The notes beneath the pieces are model-generated. The model saw only the letters and a list, made by a program, of their open reading frames with translations, did not search any database and was not told where the DNA came from. Positions 16,666-23,517 of a stretch of DNA of 31,885 bases are shown here, one piece after another. Both the position numbers and the translations under genes were made by a program. The stretch's first letter is position 1, and the number at the start of each line of letters is the position of its first letter. The stretch spans positions 1 through 31,885 of the forward strand of contig JAFOMB010000154.1 in assembly GCA_017419065.1 (NCBI GenBank), read 5' to 3'. Source of the DNA: Erysipelotrichaceae bacterium. Lineage in GTDB: Bacteria; Bacillota_I; Bacilli_A; Erysipelotrichales; Erysipelotrichaceae.

Positions 16666-17307
16666 ATGATCAGAGGAATGATATTTGACCTGGACGGTAC
16701 CCTTCTCGATACGATCGCCGATCTCGCCACTGCTTCCAACGCGGTTATGGAAGAGTATGATTTCCCCACATTTACTGATGAAGAGATCAAGATGAAGGTC
16801 GGAAACGGAAACCGCCTTCTGATGGAGAGATGCCTTCCGGACGATAAAAAAGATCTTACAGAGGAAGCACTGGAAAGATTCAAGAAGGCTTACTCAAAAT
16901 GCTGCCTCGATAAGACGAGACCGTATGAAGGTATGTATGAAACAGTGAAGGAACTCTATGACAGAGGCATCCTCCTGGCTGTCAATACAAATAAGATCAA
17001 CGATTACTGTGAAAAACTGATCCATAAAAATTTCCCGGGAATTGAGTTTGTGAAGATACTCGGGAATATCGAAGGCATCCCGACCAAGCCGGATCCAGCA
17101 GGAGTCGAAGAGATCCTGAAACTGATGAAGCTTTCCAAGGAGGAAGTCCTCTACATCGGGGACAGCGATGTCGATATCCGGACAGCAAAGAATGCGGGAT
17201 TACAGTCAGTATGGGTCCCGTGGGGATTCCGTTCCTATGAACAGGTAAAGGAATGGGGACCGGATCACATCCTTGAAAAGGCAGAAGATCTGCTGAAACT
17301 GTTATAA
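16666..17307 (+). CDS. HAD-superfamily phosphatase, phosphoglycolate phosphatase-like
   Basis: The 213-residue protein (from the ATG at 16666) starts MIRGMIFDLDGTLLDT, HAD motif I with nucleophile and acid/base Asp. Motif II Thr is in AVNTNK, the motif III Lys lies in the KPDPAGV segment, and motif IV is YIGDSDVDIRTAKNAG. A helical cap lies between motifs I and II (C1 type), as in Gph and beta-phosphoglucomutase relatives. It probably dephosphorylates a small sugar or organic phosphate; the substrate is not deducible. It is divergent from the ABC importer and convergent with the FGGY kinase. Starting at 16639 would add nine residues but puts the start upstream of the predicted mRNA start. Confidence 0.9.
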   Translation: MIRGMIFDLDGTLLDTIADLATASNAVMEEYDFPTFTDEEIKMKVGNGNRLLMERCLPDDKKDLTEEALERFKKAYSKCCLDKTRPYEGMYETVKELYDRGILLAVNTNKINDYCEKLIHKNFPGIEFVKILGNIEGIPTKPDPAGVEEILKLMKLSKEEVLYIGDSDVDIRTAKNAGLQSVWVPWGFRSYEQVKEWGPDHILEKAEDLLKLL

Positions 17308-17308
17308 G

Positions 17309-17333
17309 AAAAAGAGACGCGAGTCTCTTTTTT
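17309..17333. terminator. Bidirectional terminator between HAD and FGGY kinase genes
   Basis: AAAAAGAGAC (17309-17318), loop GCGA, GTCTCTTTTT (17323-17332). Arms rich in A and T give a T-run in both directions. It overlaps the kinase stop codon. Confidence 0.85.
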
Positions 17334-18756
17334 ACAGTTCCGGATATAAAGGCGTCAGCTGTTCATGGATCTTCCTGAACAGGCTTAGACGGGAAGCGTA
17401 GTATTCCGCGTTCTCCTTATTCGGGGTAAAGACCTTATCAGTCTTTAAGAACTGTTTTACGACACTGATATCTTCATAGATGCCTAAGGCGACTCCTCCC
17501 AGCACCGCAGAGCCGATGGCTGCCGAGAGATCGGTATCTTTCAAAGTATAGAGTTTTACATCCATGACATCGGCGATGATCTGACAGATGGCATCTGATT
17601 TTGAAAAGCCGCCGGTGATGGACATCTCCTCTACCGGATAGCCCTTCTCCCTTATCTCCTTGAGGAAGAGCGACAGATTCATCATGATGCCCTCTACGGC
17701 ACTTCGAAGAAGATCGGCCTTGGTGACAGCCTTGTTCAGACCGCACCAGGTCCCCTTCGCATCCGGATCGATGAAAGGACTCCTCTCGCCGCTGAGATAT
17801 GGAAGAAAGATGACGCCATGGGCTCCTGCCGGAGATTCCTTCAGCATCTCCTCGGCCAATGCATGATCTCTTTTTCCTAACAGTGTCTCCAGGACCCAGT
17901 TGTAGGAGGAACCGACAGAAACGGAGAAGGCTCCGGCCTTGAAGCCGAAGGATTCTTCCTCAGCGGTATACATGATGCCGGCAGAGGTGCCGCAGGATAG
18001 GATTGCATGATGGAGAAGGTAAGCCCCGGTACCGACCGCTGCCGCACTGGCGTCCGGATAACATCCTATTAACGGAATACCTTCTATGAGATGGCATTCT
18101 TCCGATACTCCCTTCTGGATGTATCCGACGATCTCTGTCGGTCCTACGACTCTCGGGAAGAGAGAGCGGTCTAACTTGATCTCTTTGAGGATGAGGGGAT
18201 CCCAGTCCTTGATCGCTTTGACATACATCCCGCTGTCGACAGCGCTGTCGCTGTCGCAGACCGATTCTTTGGAGAGCCTGTAGATCAGATAGGAGTGGTT
18301 GGTGGAGAAGATATGCGTGGAGCGCTCAATGACCTCCGGGTTATGTTTCATCATCCAGAGGATCCTGGCGATGTGGCTGTTGTAGCTGAGCTTCGGCAGT
18401 TCCTTGACTTCCGCCTTCTCATTCCAGGCAGCCGCTTCTTCCTTTCCTCTGGTGTCATTCCACATGAGACAGCGGTGCAGGACTTCATCCTTCTCATTGA
18501 GACAGATGAGATCCGGATCCGTTCCATCGATGGCGCAGCAGGCGATCTCACCCGGATCTATCCCTTCTAATATGATTTCATTGCCATGACAGAAGGCCTT
18601 CCACCAGTCTTCCGGATCCTGTTCGGAACAGCCCGGGAAGTCAACATAGGTCGGATAGGTCTCTGAATGGCTTTTGATGATGTTTCCATCTAAGGAAAAG
18701 AGGACGATCTTGTCGGAACTGGTACCGAAGTCATGAGACAGGATGTATTTCTTCAT
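17332..18756 (-). CDS. FGGY-family carbohydrate kinase
   Basis: The 474-residue protein has the ATP-binding actin-like fold of sugar kinases. The N-terminal phosphate-1 motif is LSHDFGTSSDKIVLF. The substrate region has WNDTRGKEEA, and the second domain has GCYPDASAAAVGTGAY, LSCGTSAGI and FLPYLSGERSPFIDPDAKG. MSITGGFSKSDAICQIIADV is the adenosine motif. It phosphorylates a sugar or polyol with ATP in the cytoplasm; xylulokinase-like and gluconokinase-like subfamilies are both possible. GGAGG precedes the start. A minus-strand TATAAT (18806-18801) lies upstream. The gene sits between two transport loci that share an operator, so it may phosphorylate a substrate one of them imports. Confidence 0.9.
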   Translation of the reverse strand: MKKYILSHDFGTSSDKIVLFSLDGNIIKSHSETYPTYVDFPGCSEQDPEDWWKAFCHGNEIILEGIDPGEIACCAIDGTDPDLICLNEKDEVLHRCLMWNDTRGKEEAAAWNEKAEVKELPKLSYNSHIARILWMMKHNPEVIERSTHIFSTNHSYLIYRLSKESVCDSDSAVDSGMYVKAIKDWDPLILKEIKLDRSLFPRVVGPTEIVGYIQKGVSEECHLIEGIPLIGCYPDASAAAVGTGAYLLHHAILSCGTSAGIMYTAEEESFGFKAGAFSVSVGSSYNWVLETLLGKRDHALAEEMLKESPAGAHGVIFLPYLSGERSPFIDPDAKGTWCGLNKAVTKADLLRSAVEGIMMNLSLFLKEIREKGYPVEEMSITGGFSKSDAICQIIADVMDVKLYTLKDTDLSAAIGSAVLGGVALGIYEDISVVKQFLKTDKVFTPNKENAEYYASRLSLFRKIHEQLTPLYPEL

Positions 18757-18800
18757 GGGATGACCTCCAAATGATGATAGGTAAGTATGTTTCTATCTTC

Positions 18801-18868
18801 ATTATAGACAGTTAACCGGTGTCCATTAAAGTACCGGCGAGATATGACAAGTACCAAATGTACATTTG
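18801..18868. promoter_or_regulatory. FGGY kinase promoter and 14-bp palindrome in the divergent region
   Basis: A minus-strand -10 TATAAT reads 18806-18801 with a weak -35 TTTAAT (about 18830-18825). Upstream of it lies CAAATGTACATTTG (18855-18868), a perfect 14-bp palindrome between the two divergent promoters and a candidate operator. Its sequence differs from the ATGTAAGTGCTTWCAT operator, so a different regulator is implied. Confidence 0.5.
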
Positions 18869-18896
18869 TTCATGCGATTGGGGCTTGCAATAGAGA

Positions 18897-18940
18897 TATA
18901 ATTAAAGTAAGAGATGTAAGTGCTTTCATGAACACTTACA
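18897..18940 (+). promoter_or_regulatory. Promoter and operator upstream of the DUF6273-like gene
   Basis: TATAAT at 18897-18902 is followed by ATGTAAGTGCTTTCAT at 18914-18929, identical at 15 of 16 positions to the operator of the ABC importer operon. An inverted half-site CACTTACA at 18933-18940 follows, so TGTAAGTG and CACTTACA also form an 8-bp inverted repeat with a 10-base spacer. A site just downstream of the mRNA start would block transcription when bound. The -35 region is weak. Confidence 0.6.
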
Positions 18941-18962
18941 GCATTATAGGAGGAGATAATAC

Positions 18963-19523
18963 ATGAGCAACTTTGAAGAAGTCACATTCGGTATGTGGGG
19001 AAATGAGCCGATCGAATGGCTGGTCCTGAAGAAGGAAGGAAACAAGGCGTTCGTCGTTTCCAAGTACGCTGTCGATGCCGGTCCGTTCAACAAGGTAAGA
19101 ACTGATCTTCCTTGGGCAAAGACTACGATCCGCAAATGGCTCAACGGCAATTTCTACTATGCGGCATTCTGCAAGGAAGAAAAAGACAGGATCCTGACAA
19201 CTCATGTGGATGACCCGGTCAATACCGACTATGACATCGAAGGCGGCGACGAAACAGATGATAAGGTCTTCCTGCTCAGCGTCAATGAAGCCAGAGAACT
19301 GTTCCCGGATGACGATTCCAGAGCGACCTGCAATACTCCGTACGCTGTTGAAAACGGTGCTTATGTCGCTGATAACAACAATGCCTGGTGCATGCTCCGT
19401 ACCCGTGGATGCCATCGTGATTACTGCTCCTATGTCAGCAGCCGCGGTGTCGTCAACACCTATGGTATGATCTGCAACTATACGGACTTCTCGATCCGTC
19501 CTGCCATGTGGATCGAACTCTAA
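18963..19523 (+). CDS. DUF6273-like stand-alone domain protein, function unknown
   Basis: The 186-residue protein has no signal peptide or membrane segment. Its pattern (FGMWGNEPIEWLVLKKEGNKAFVVSKYAVD, then TTIRKWLNGNFYYAAF, DKVFLLSVNEARELF, CMLRTRG and IRPAMWIEL) fits the DUF6273 type, common as modules of Bacillota surface or signalling proteins and related in look to formylglycine/C-type-lectin-like folds. Here the domain stands alone and is presumably cytoplasmic. It has an excellent ribosome site (AGGAGG) and is directly preceded by the shared operator. It may form one transcription unit with the VOC, amino acid importer and SDR genes. Function is not known. Confidence 0.8.
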   Translation: MSNFEEVTFGMWGNEPIEWLVLKKEGNKAFVVSKYAVDAGPFNKVRTDLPWAKTTIRKWLNGNFYYAAFCKEEKDRILTTHVDDPVNTDYDIEGGDETDDKVFLLSVNEARELFPDDDSRATCNTPYAVENGAYVADNNNAWCMLRTRGCHRDYCSYVSSRGVVNTYGMICNYTDFSIRPAMWIEL

Positions 19524-19542
19524 AAGCTGTTTCATTGATCAT

Positions 19543-19614
19543 TATCTGAATCATTCAGATACGTACTGAAAATATAATGTCGGAATAGAAAGCTTCGTTT
19601 CGGCGGAGCTTTCT
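19543..19614 (+). promoter_or_regulatory. Two hairpins flanking a -10 box before the VOC gene
   Basis: TATCTGAA (19543-19550), TCA, TTCAGATA (19554-19561) is an 8-bp perfect inverted repeat without a following T-run. TATAAT lies at 19573-19578. The start of the predicted mRNA can fold AGAAAGCTTCG (19587-19597) with CGGAGCTTTCT (19604-19614), an 11-bp stem that may stabilise the 5' end. The first hairpin could be a weak terminator for the upstream gene or an operator overlapping the -35 region. Confidence 0.5.
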
Positions 19615-19644
19615 GTCATCTAAAACAAAGGAGAAAAGAATCAT

Positions 19645-20022
19645 ATGAGGATCGGCAACGTTGGTTTATTCGTCAAAGACCTCGAAGGCGCCAGAAAATT
19701 CTTCGAGGAGAACTTCGAAGCAACCGTTCTCGCGGAATTCAATGAACCAGAGAACGGCTATTACTCTTACATCATGGGATTCACAACAGGATGCAAACTG
19801 GAACTCATGACGAAGCCTGAGATCGTAGATCAGCCGAAAGACAAGAACCGTACAGGGTATGCTCACCTGTCTATGAAAGTCGATACGGCTGAACAGCTCT
19901 TTGCCCTCATTGACCGCTGGAAAGCAGCGGGATATGAGATCCTGTATGAACCGGCAACGACCGGCGGAAAGGAAGTCAGAGCTGTCGCGTTTGAGGACAA
20001 TGTCTTTGAGGTCAGTTATTAA
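19645..20022 (+). CDS. VOC-superfamily (glyoxalase/dioxygenase fold) protein
   Basis: The 125-residue single-domain protein shows the beta-alpha-beta-beta-beta repeats of the vicinal oxygen chelate fold: IGNVGLFVKDLEGARKFFEENFEA, CKLELMTKP, YAHLSMKVDTAEQLFALIDRWKAAGYEI and FEDNVFEVSY. Likely metal ligands are Glu in KLELM, His in AHLSMKV and Glu in FEVSY; the usual first His is Asn here, so metal use is uncertain. Lactoylglutathione lyase-like activity cannot be asserted. AAGGAG precedes the start. The importer binding-protein gene follows after 30 bp, so they are probably co-transcribed. Confidence 0.85.
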   Translation: MRIGNVGLFVKDLEGARKFFEENFEATVLAEFNEPENGYYSYIMGFTTGCKLELMTKPEIVDQPKDKNRTGYAHLSMKVDTAEQLFALIDRWKAAGYEILYEPATTGGKEVRAVAFEDNVFEVSY

Positions 20023-20052
20023 GCATACATAATAAGAACGTTAGGAGGAAAC

Positions 20053-20913
20053 ATGAAAAAATTATTAACAGTCTTATTAGCTCTACTGATGGTTCTTACG
20101 TTAGCTGCCTGCGGACAGAAGAAGGAAGAAACTCCGGCCGGCGGTGATACACCTGAAGAACCGAAAGACCGCTATGATGAAGTCATGGCCCGCGGATCGC
20201 TGATCGTCGGTATCGAGGGTACTTATTCTCCATACACATTCCATGGCGATGACGGCGAACTTACAGGTTTCGACGTCGATGTTGCCAGAGCTATCGGCGA
20301 AAAGATGGGCATTGAGATCGATTTCAAGGAAGCTGAATGGGATTCCCTGTTAGTCGGTGTCGATACAGGTGTCTATGATACGCTGATCAATGACGTCGGT
20401 ATGACAAAGGAACGTATGGAAAAATACGACTATGCAGGACCGGTCCTCTATCACATTCAGAATGTCTATGTCTTAAAAGACAATGATGATATCCACTCTC
20501 TGGAAGACCTCAACGGCAAGAGACTGGCTACCAACATCACCGGTGCCATGGTCCCTTACTTTGAGAGCTTAGGTGTCAAGATCGTCGGTATCTCCACTTC
20601 CGAAGAAGCTCAGAACCTCTTACAGAGAGGCGACTGCGACTTCCTGTCCACCTATCCGGAAATGATGGAAGACTACTGGAAGCAGCATCCGGAAGCCAGA
20701 GAAAACACCAAGATCGCCTTCGCGTTAACAGATTACCTGACTATGGAAGGTATCCCGTTCAAGAAGGGTGAAACAAGACTCAGAGACGCTGTTGAGGCTG
20801 CTCTGGAAGAGATGAGACAGGACGGGACTCTGTCTGAGATCTCCATCAAGTGGTTCGGCGTTGACCAGAGCGTTCTGCCGGAAGGCGTCGATCCTAGCAT
20901 GATCAACAGATAA
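20053..20913 (+). CDS. Amino acid ABC importer, binding lipoprotein (family 3)
   Basis: The 286-residue protein has a lipoprotein signal (LTLAAC, Cys20) and a two-lobed family 3 binding domain: RGSLIVGIEGTYSPYTFHG, LTGFDVDVARAIGEKMG, DTLINDVGMTKERMEKYDYA (with the Arg expected to grip the substrate carboxylate) and KRLATNITGAM. Cystine or another polar amino acid is the likely ligand by family. TAGGAGG precedes the start. It is followed by its permease and ATPase genes in the same direction. Confidence 0.93.
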   Translation: MKKLLTVLLALLMVLTLAACGQKKEETPAGGDTPEEPKDRYDEVMARGSLIVGIEGTYSPYTFHGDDGELTGFDVDVARAIGEKMGIEIDFKEAEWDSLLVGVDTGVYDTLINDVGMTKERMEKYDYAGPVLYHIQNVYVLKDNDDIHSLEDLNGKRLATNITGAMVPYFESLGVKIVGISTSEEAQNLLQRGDCDFLSTYPEMMEDYWKQHPEARENTKIAFALTDYLTMEGIPFKKGETRLRDAVEAALEEMRQDGTLSEISIKWFGVDQSVLPEGVDPSMINR

Positions 20914-20971
20914 TCAAAAAAACAACAACAATCATTACGTAGATTATTAGACAAGGGGGAAGTTTCTATTT

Positions 20972-21736
20972 ATGATCAGCAGTCGATTGTGGGATATTCT
21001 GGTACAGTCATTACCAAGGCTTCTCATCCCTTTCTTAACGATCTCTTTGAAGCTGACGGTACTGACGTTTATCGTAGGGACCCTTTTCGCGGCAGTGATC
21101 GCGATCGTGCAGATCGCCGAGGTGCCGGTACTGAAACAGCTGGCGCGTATCTACATCTGGATATTCCGCAGTACGCCTCTGCTGCTGCAGCTGTGGATCA
21201 TCTTCTACGGACTTCCTACCCTGGGCATCAAGATGGGCGGATTCACAGCAGCTGTCATCGCTTATTCCATGAATGAAGCGGCCTACAACTCTGAGATCAT
21301 CCGTTCTTCCATTCTCTCTGTCCCGCAGGGACAGATCGAAGCCGGCTACATGGTCGGTATGAATTATTTCCAGATCATGATGAAGGTCGTTCTTCCGCAG
21401 GCAGCGCGTATCGCCTTCCCGCCGATGTTCAACTCTTTGATCGCCCTGGTCAAGGATACATCGCTGGCATCGACAGTCACTGTCATTGAAATGATGGCCG
21501 TTGCGAGACAGATCGCGGCACGTTACTATGAACCGTTCGCCCTGTATTGCGAGACCGGTCTCATCTACCTGATCGTGTGTACCCTGCTGACGAGATTACA
21601 GTCTTATCTGGAAGGAAAGCTTGTCTGGAAGAGTTCCGACAAGCTCCCTTCCGTAGAGATCGAGTCTCTCAAAGCACAGCGAGAGAAAAAGACAATGAGA
21701 CATCGTGTAAACGGTGATCATGCAGACTGGGAGTAA
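20972..21736 (+). CDS. Amino acid ABC importer, permease (His/Glu/Gln family)
   Basis: The 254-residue membrane protein begins with a helix around LTISLKLTVLTFIVGTLFAAV. It has the family signature IFRSTPLLLQLWIIFYGLP and the coupling loop EAGYMVGMNYFQIMMKVVLPQAARIAFPPMFN. This places it with permeases for polar amino acids and opines. It probably works as a homodimer, since only one permease gene is present. An AGGGGGA site lies 12 bases before the start, rather far. The ATPase gene starts 5 bp after the stop codon. Confidence 0.93.
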   Translation: MISSRLWDILVQSLPRLLIPFLTISLKLTVLTFIVGTLFAAVIAIVQIAEVPVLKQLARIYIWIFRSTPLLLQLWIIFYGLPTLGIKMGGFTAAVIAYSMNEAAYNSEIIRSSILSVPQGQIEAGYMVGMNYFQIMMKVVLPQAARIAFPPMFNSLIALVKDTSLASTVTVIEMMAVARQIAARYYEPFALYCETGLIYLIVCTLLTRLQSYLEGKLVWKSSDKLPSVEIESLKAQREKKTMRHRVNGDHADWE

Positions 21737-21740
21737 GAGT

Positions 21741-22484
21741 ATGTTAGGAGTAAGAGATCTGCATAAGAGCTTCGGGGACAATCAGGTCCTCAAAGGTATC
21801 GATTTCGAGATCAATAAAGGCGAAGTCGTCGCTGTCATCGGGGCTTCCGGTTCCGGTAAGACGACCTTCTTGCGGTGCATCTCCTTCCTGGAAAAGGCCG
21901 ATAAGGGAGAATACATATTCGATGACCTGGACAAGGACATCACCAAGATCTCCCGGAAAGAGATCAAGGCTTTGCGTATGAAGATGGGATTTGTCTTCCA
22001 GAACTTCAATCTGTTCAGGAATATGACAGCCATCAAGAATGTCACGGAAGGCCTAACAGTCGTCCGGAAGATGCCGAAGGAAGAAGCTGAGAAGAAGGCG
22101 CTCGTCCTGCTGGAAAAGGTAGGGATGCTGGAGCACGCCTACAAGTATCCGGATGAGTTATCCGGCGGACAGCAGCAGCGTGTGGCCATTGCCCGTGCGC
22201 TGGCCAACGACCCGGAGATCGTCATGTTCGACGAGCCGACGAGTGCGCTGGACCCGGAACTGATCGGAGAAGTCCTGAATGTCATGACCAAGCTGGCTAA
22301 GGAAGGAACGACAATGATCGTCGTTACCCATGAGATGTCTTTCGCAGCAGATGTTGCCTCCAAGGTCATCTTCATGGAAGGCGGCAAGATCGTGGAACAG
22401 GGACCGCCTGAACAGGTCCTGAAGAATCCTACTGAGGAATCGACAAAGCGTTTCTTACGAAGGATACTCGAACATGATGACTGA
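21741..22484 (+). CDS. Amino acid ABC importer, ATPase
   Basis: The 247-residue protein has Walker A GASGSGKT at 34-41, a Q-loop in FVFQNFNLFRNMT, the signature LSGGQQQRVAIARAL, Walker B IVMFDEPTSALDPE and the H-loop VVTHEM. It belongs to the GlnQ/HisP type. The start at 21741 is preferred because GGGAG (21729-21733) is spaced seven bases before it, whereas GTG 21714 and ATG 21720 lie inside the permease gene without a ribosome site. The GGGAG overlaps the permease stop, so translation is coupled. The SDR gene overlaps its 3' end by 11 bp. Confidence 0.95.
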   Translation: MLGVRDLHKSFGDNQVLKGIDFEINKGEVVAVIGASGSGKTTFLRCISFLEKADKGEYIFDDLDKDITKISRKEIKALRMKMGFVFQNFNLFRNMTAIKNVTEGLTVVRKMPKEEAEKKALVLLEKVGMLEHAYKYPDELSGGQQQRVAIARALANDPEIVMFDEPTSALDPELIGEVLNVMTKLAKEGTTMIVVTHEMSFAADVASKVIFMEGGKIVEQGPPEQVLKNPTEESTKRFLRRILEHDD

Positions 22485-23238
22485 TCCTCCGGAAAGAAAG
22501 ACCGCTGTCATTACCGGCAGCGGCGGCGGTATCGGGAAAGCCTGTGCCTGCCGTTTCAAAGAAGCCGGCTATGATGTCATCCTGCTGGATCTGAATTTGG
22601 AAGCAGCAGAGAAGACGGCGGAAGTCATCGGTGTCGGGAAAGACCATTGCTTCAAGACAGATGTCTCGAAAGAAGAATCCGTCAGAGAAACAGTGGAAGC
22701 TGTCCTGGAGAGATTCGGACATATCGATGCCCTGGTCAATGCGGCAGGGATCCCGGGAGGATCCGGAAGGATAGAGAATTATCCTGTGAGATCTGCCGAG
22801 AAAGTCCTGGCTGTCAATGTCATGGGGACCTTTCTGATGATGCAGGCGGTATTGCCGTCCATGCAGGAAAGAGGAAAGGGAGCCATCGTCAATTTCGGTT
22901 CTGTCTCGGGACATCGAGGATACCAGTATGAGTGTATCTACGGTGCCTCTAAGGCAGCAGTCATTGAACTGACCAGAACAGCCGGAAACGAGAACGGTGC
23001 TAACGGTGTCCATATCAATTCCGTGTCTCCGGGCTGGGTGAATACCGAGATGATGAAACAGACCATCGAGGGCTATCACGGTGCCGGGTACTGCTACGAC
23101 AATGTCCGCTACGGTCCTATGAAGCGGGCAGCTGCTCCAAGTGAGATCGCCAATGTCGTATGCTTCTTATGTTCTGATGAGGCATCTTATATCAACGGAT
23201 CGGATATCCTCATCGACGGCGGCAAGATCACCGATTAA
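22474..23238 (+). CDS. SDR-family NAD(P)-dependent oxidoreductase
   Basis: The 254-residue protein is a classical short-chain dehydrogenase. It has the TGSGGGIG cofactor motif at 14-21, NAAG, and the catalytic triad Ser143, Tyr156, Lys160 with the standard 13- and 4-residue spacing (YGASK). The C-terminus SYINGSDILIDGGKITD is typical. Asp in LLDLN after the second strand favours NAD(H). FabG-like, sugar-alcohol or hydroxy-acid dehydrogenase activity are all possible. It overlaps the ATPase gene by 11 bp and closes the operon before a strong terminator, which suggests it acts on a compound related to the imported substrate. Confidence 0.92.
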   Translation: MMTDPPERKTAVITGSGGGIGKACACRFKEAGYDVILLDLNLEAAEKTAEVIGVGKDHCFKTDVSKEESVRETVEAVLERFGHIDALVNAAGIPGGSGRIENYPVRSAEKVLAVNVMGTFLMMQAVLPSMQERGKGAIVNFGSVSGHRGYQYECIYGASKAAVIELTRTAGNENGANGVHINSVSPGWVNTEMMKQTIEGYHGAGYCYDNVRYGPMKRAAAPSEIANVVCFLCSDEASYINGSDILIDGGKITD

Positions 23239-23247
23239 TCAAATTGA

Positions 23248-23290
23248 AAAAGACAGGAAGGGATATTCCGATATCCTGACCTGTCTTTTC
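23248..23290 (+). terminator. Terminator after the amino acid importer/SDR operon
   Basis: The outer stem is AAAAGACAGG (23248-23257) / CCTGTCTTTT (23280-23289). The inner stem is GGATAT (23261-23266) / ATATCC (23271-23276). A small internal loop separates them and CTTT follows. This long hairpin ends the operon. Confidence 0.88.
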
Positions 23291-23342
23291 TTTATGCCTG
23301 TGATCATTGTACTGCAATATGATTTTATTAGATTCTACAGGT

Positions 23343-23479
23343 TTGACAAAGCCCTTGCGGAGGGATATTCTTTCATTGAAAGAGTATATAGTACCCGTTT
23401 ACAGTCTTCCTTTTAAAGAGGCAGACTGCTTCGAGTATAATCACATATCGGCAACATGATTCCCGGAATTCATCCGGGA
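23343..23479 (+). promoter_or_regulatory. Promoters and structured leader of the surface-protein gene
   Basis: TTGACA (23343-23348), 17 bp, TATTCT (23366-23371) makes a near-consensus promoter. A second -10, TATAAT, lies at 23436-23441 with a weak -35 TTAAAG (23413-23418). Hairpins fill the space: 23365-23374/23378-23387 (10 bp with one G-U, covering the first -10), 23402-23428 (outer 6 bp, inner 5 bp) and TCCCGG/CCGGGA at 23461-23479 just before the ribosome site AGGGAGG (23501-23507). Promoter and structure calls are from inspection only. Confidence 0.5.
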
Positions 23480-23517
23480 TATTTATCAGAACGTTTCTTT
23501 AGGGAGGATAGAGAATA

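Noticed and set aside
23141..23416. 91-codon open frame overlapping the SDR end and the intergenic region
   Set aside because: It runs through the terminator hairpin in another frame, has no ribosome site and no protein pattern.
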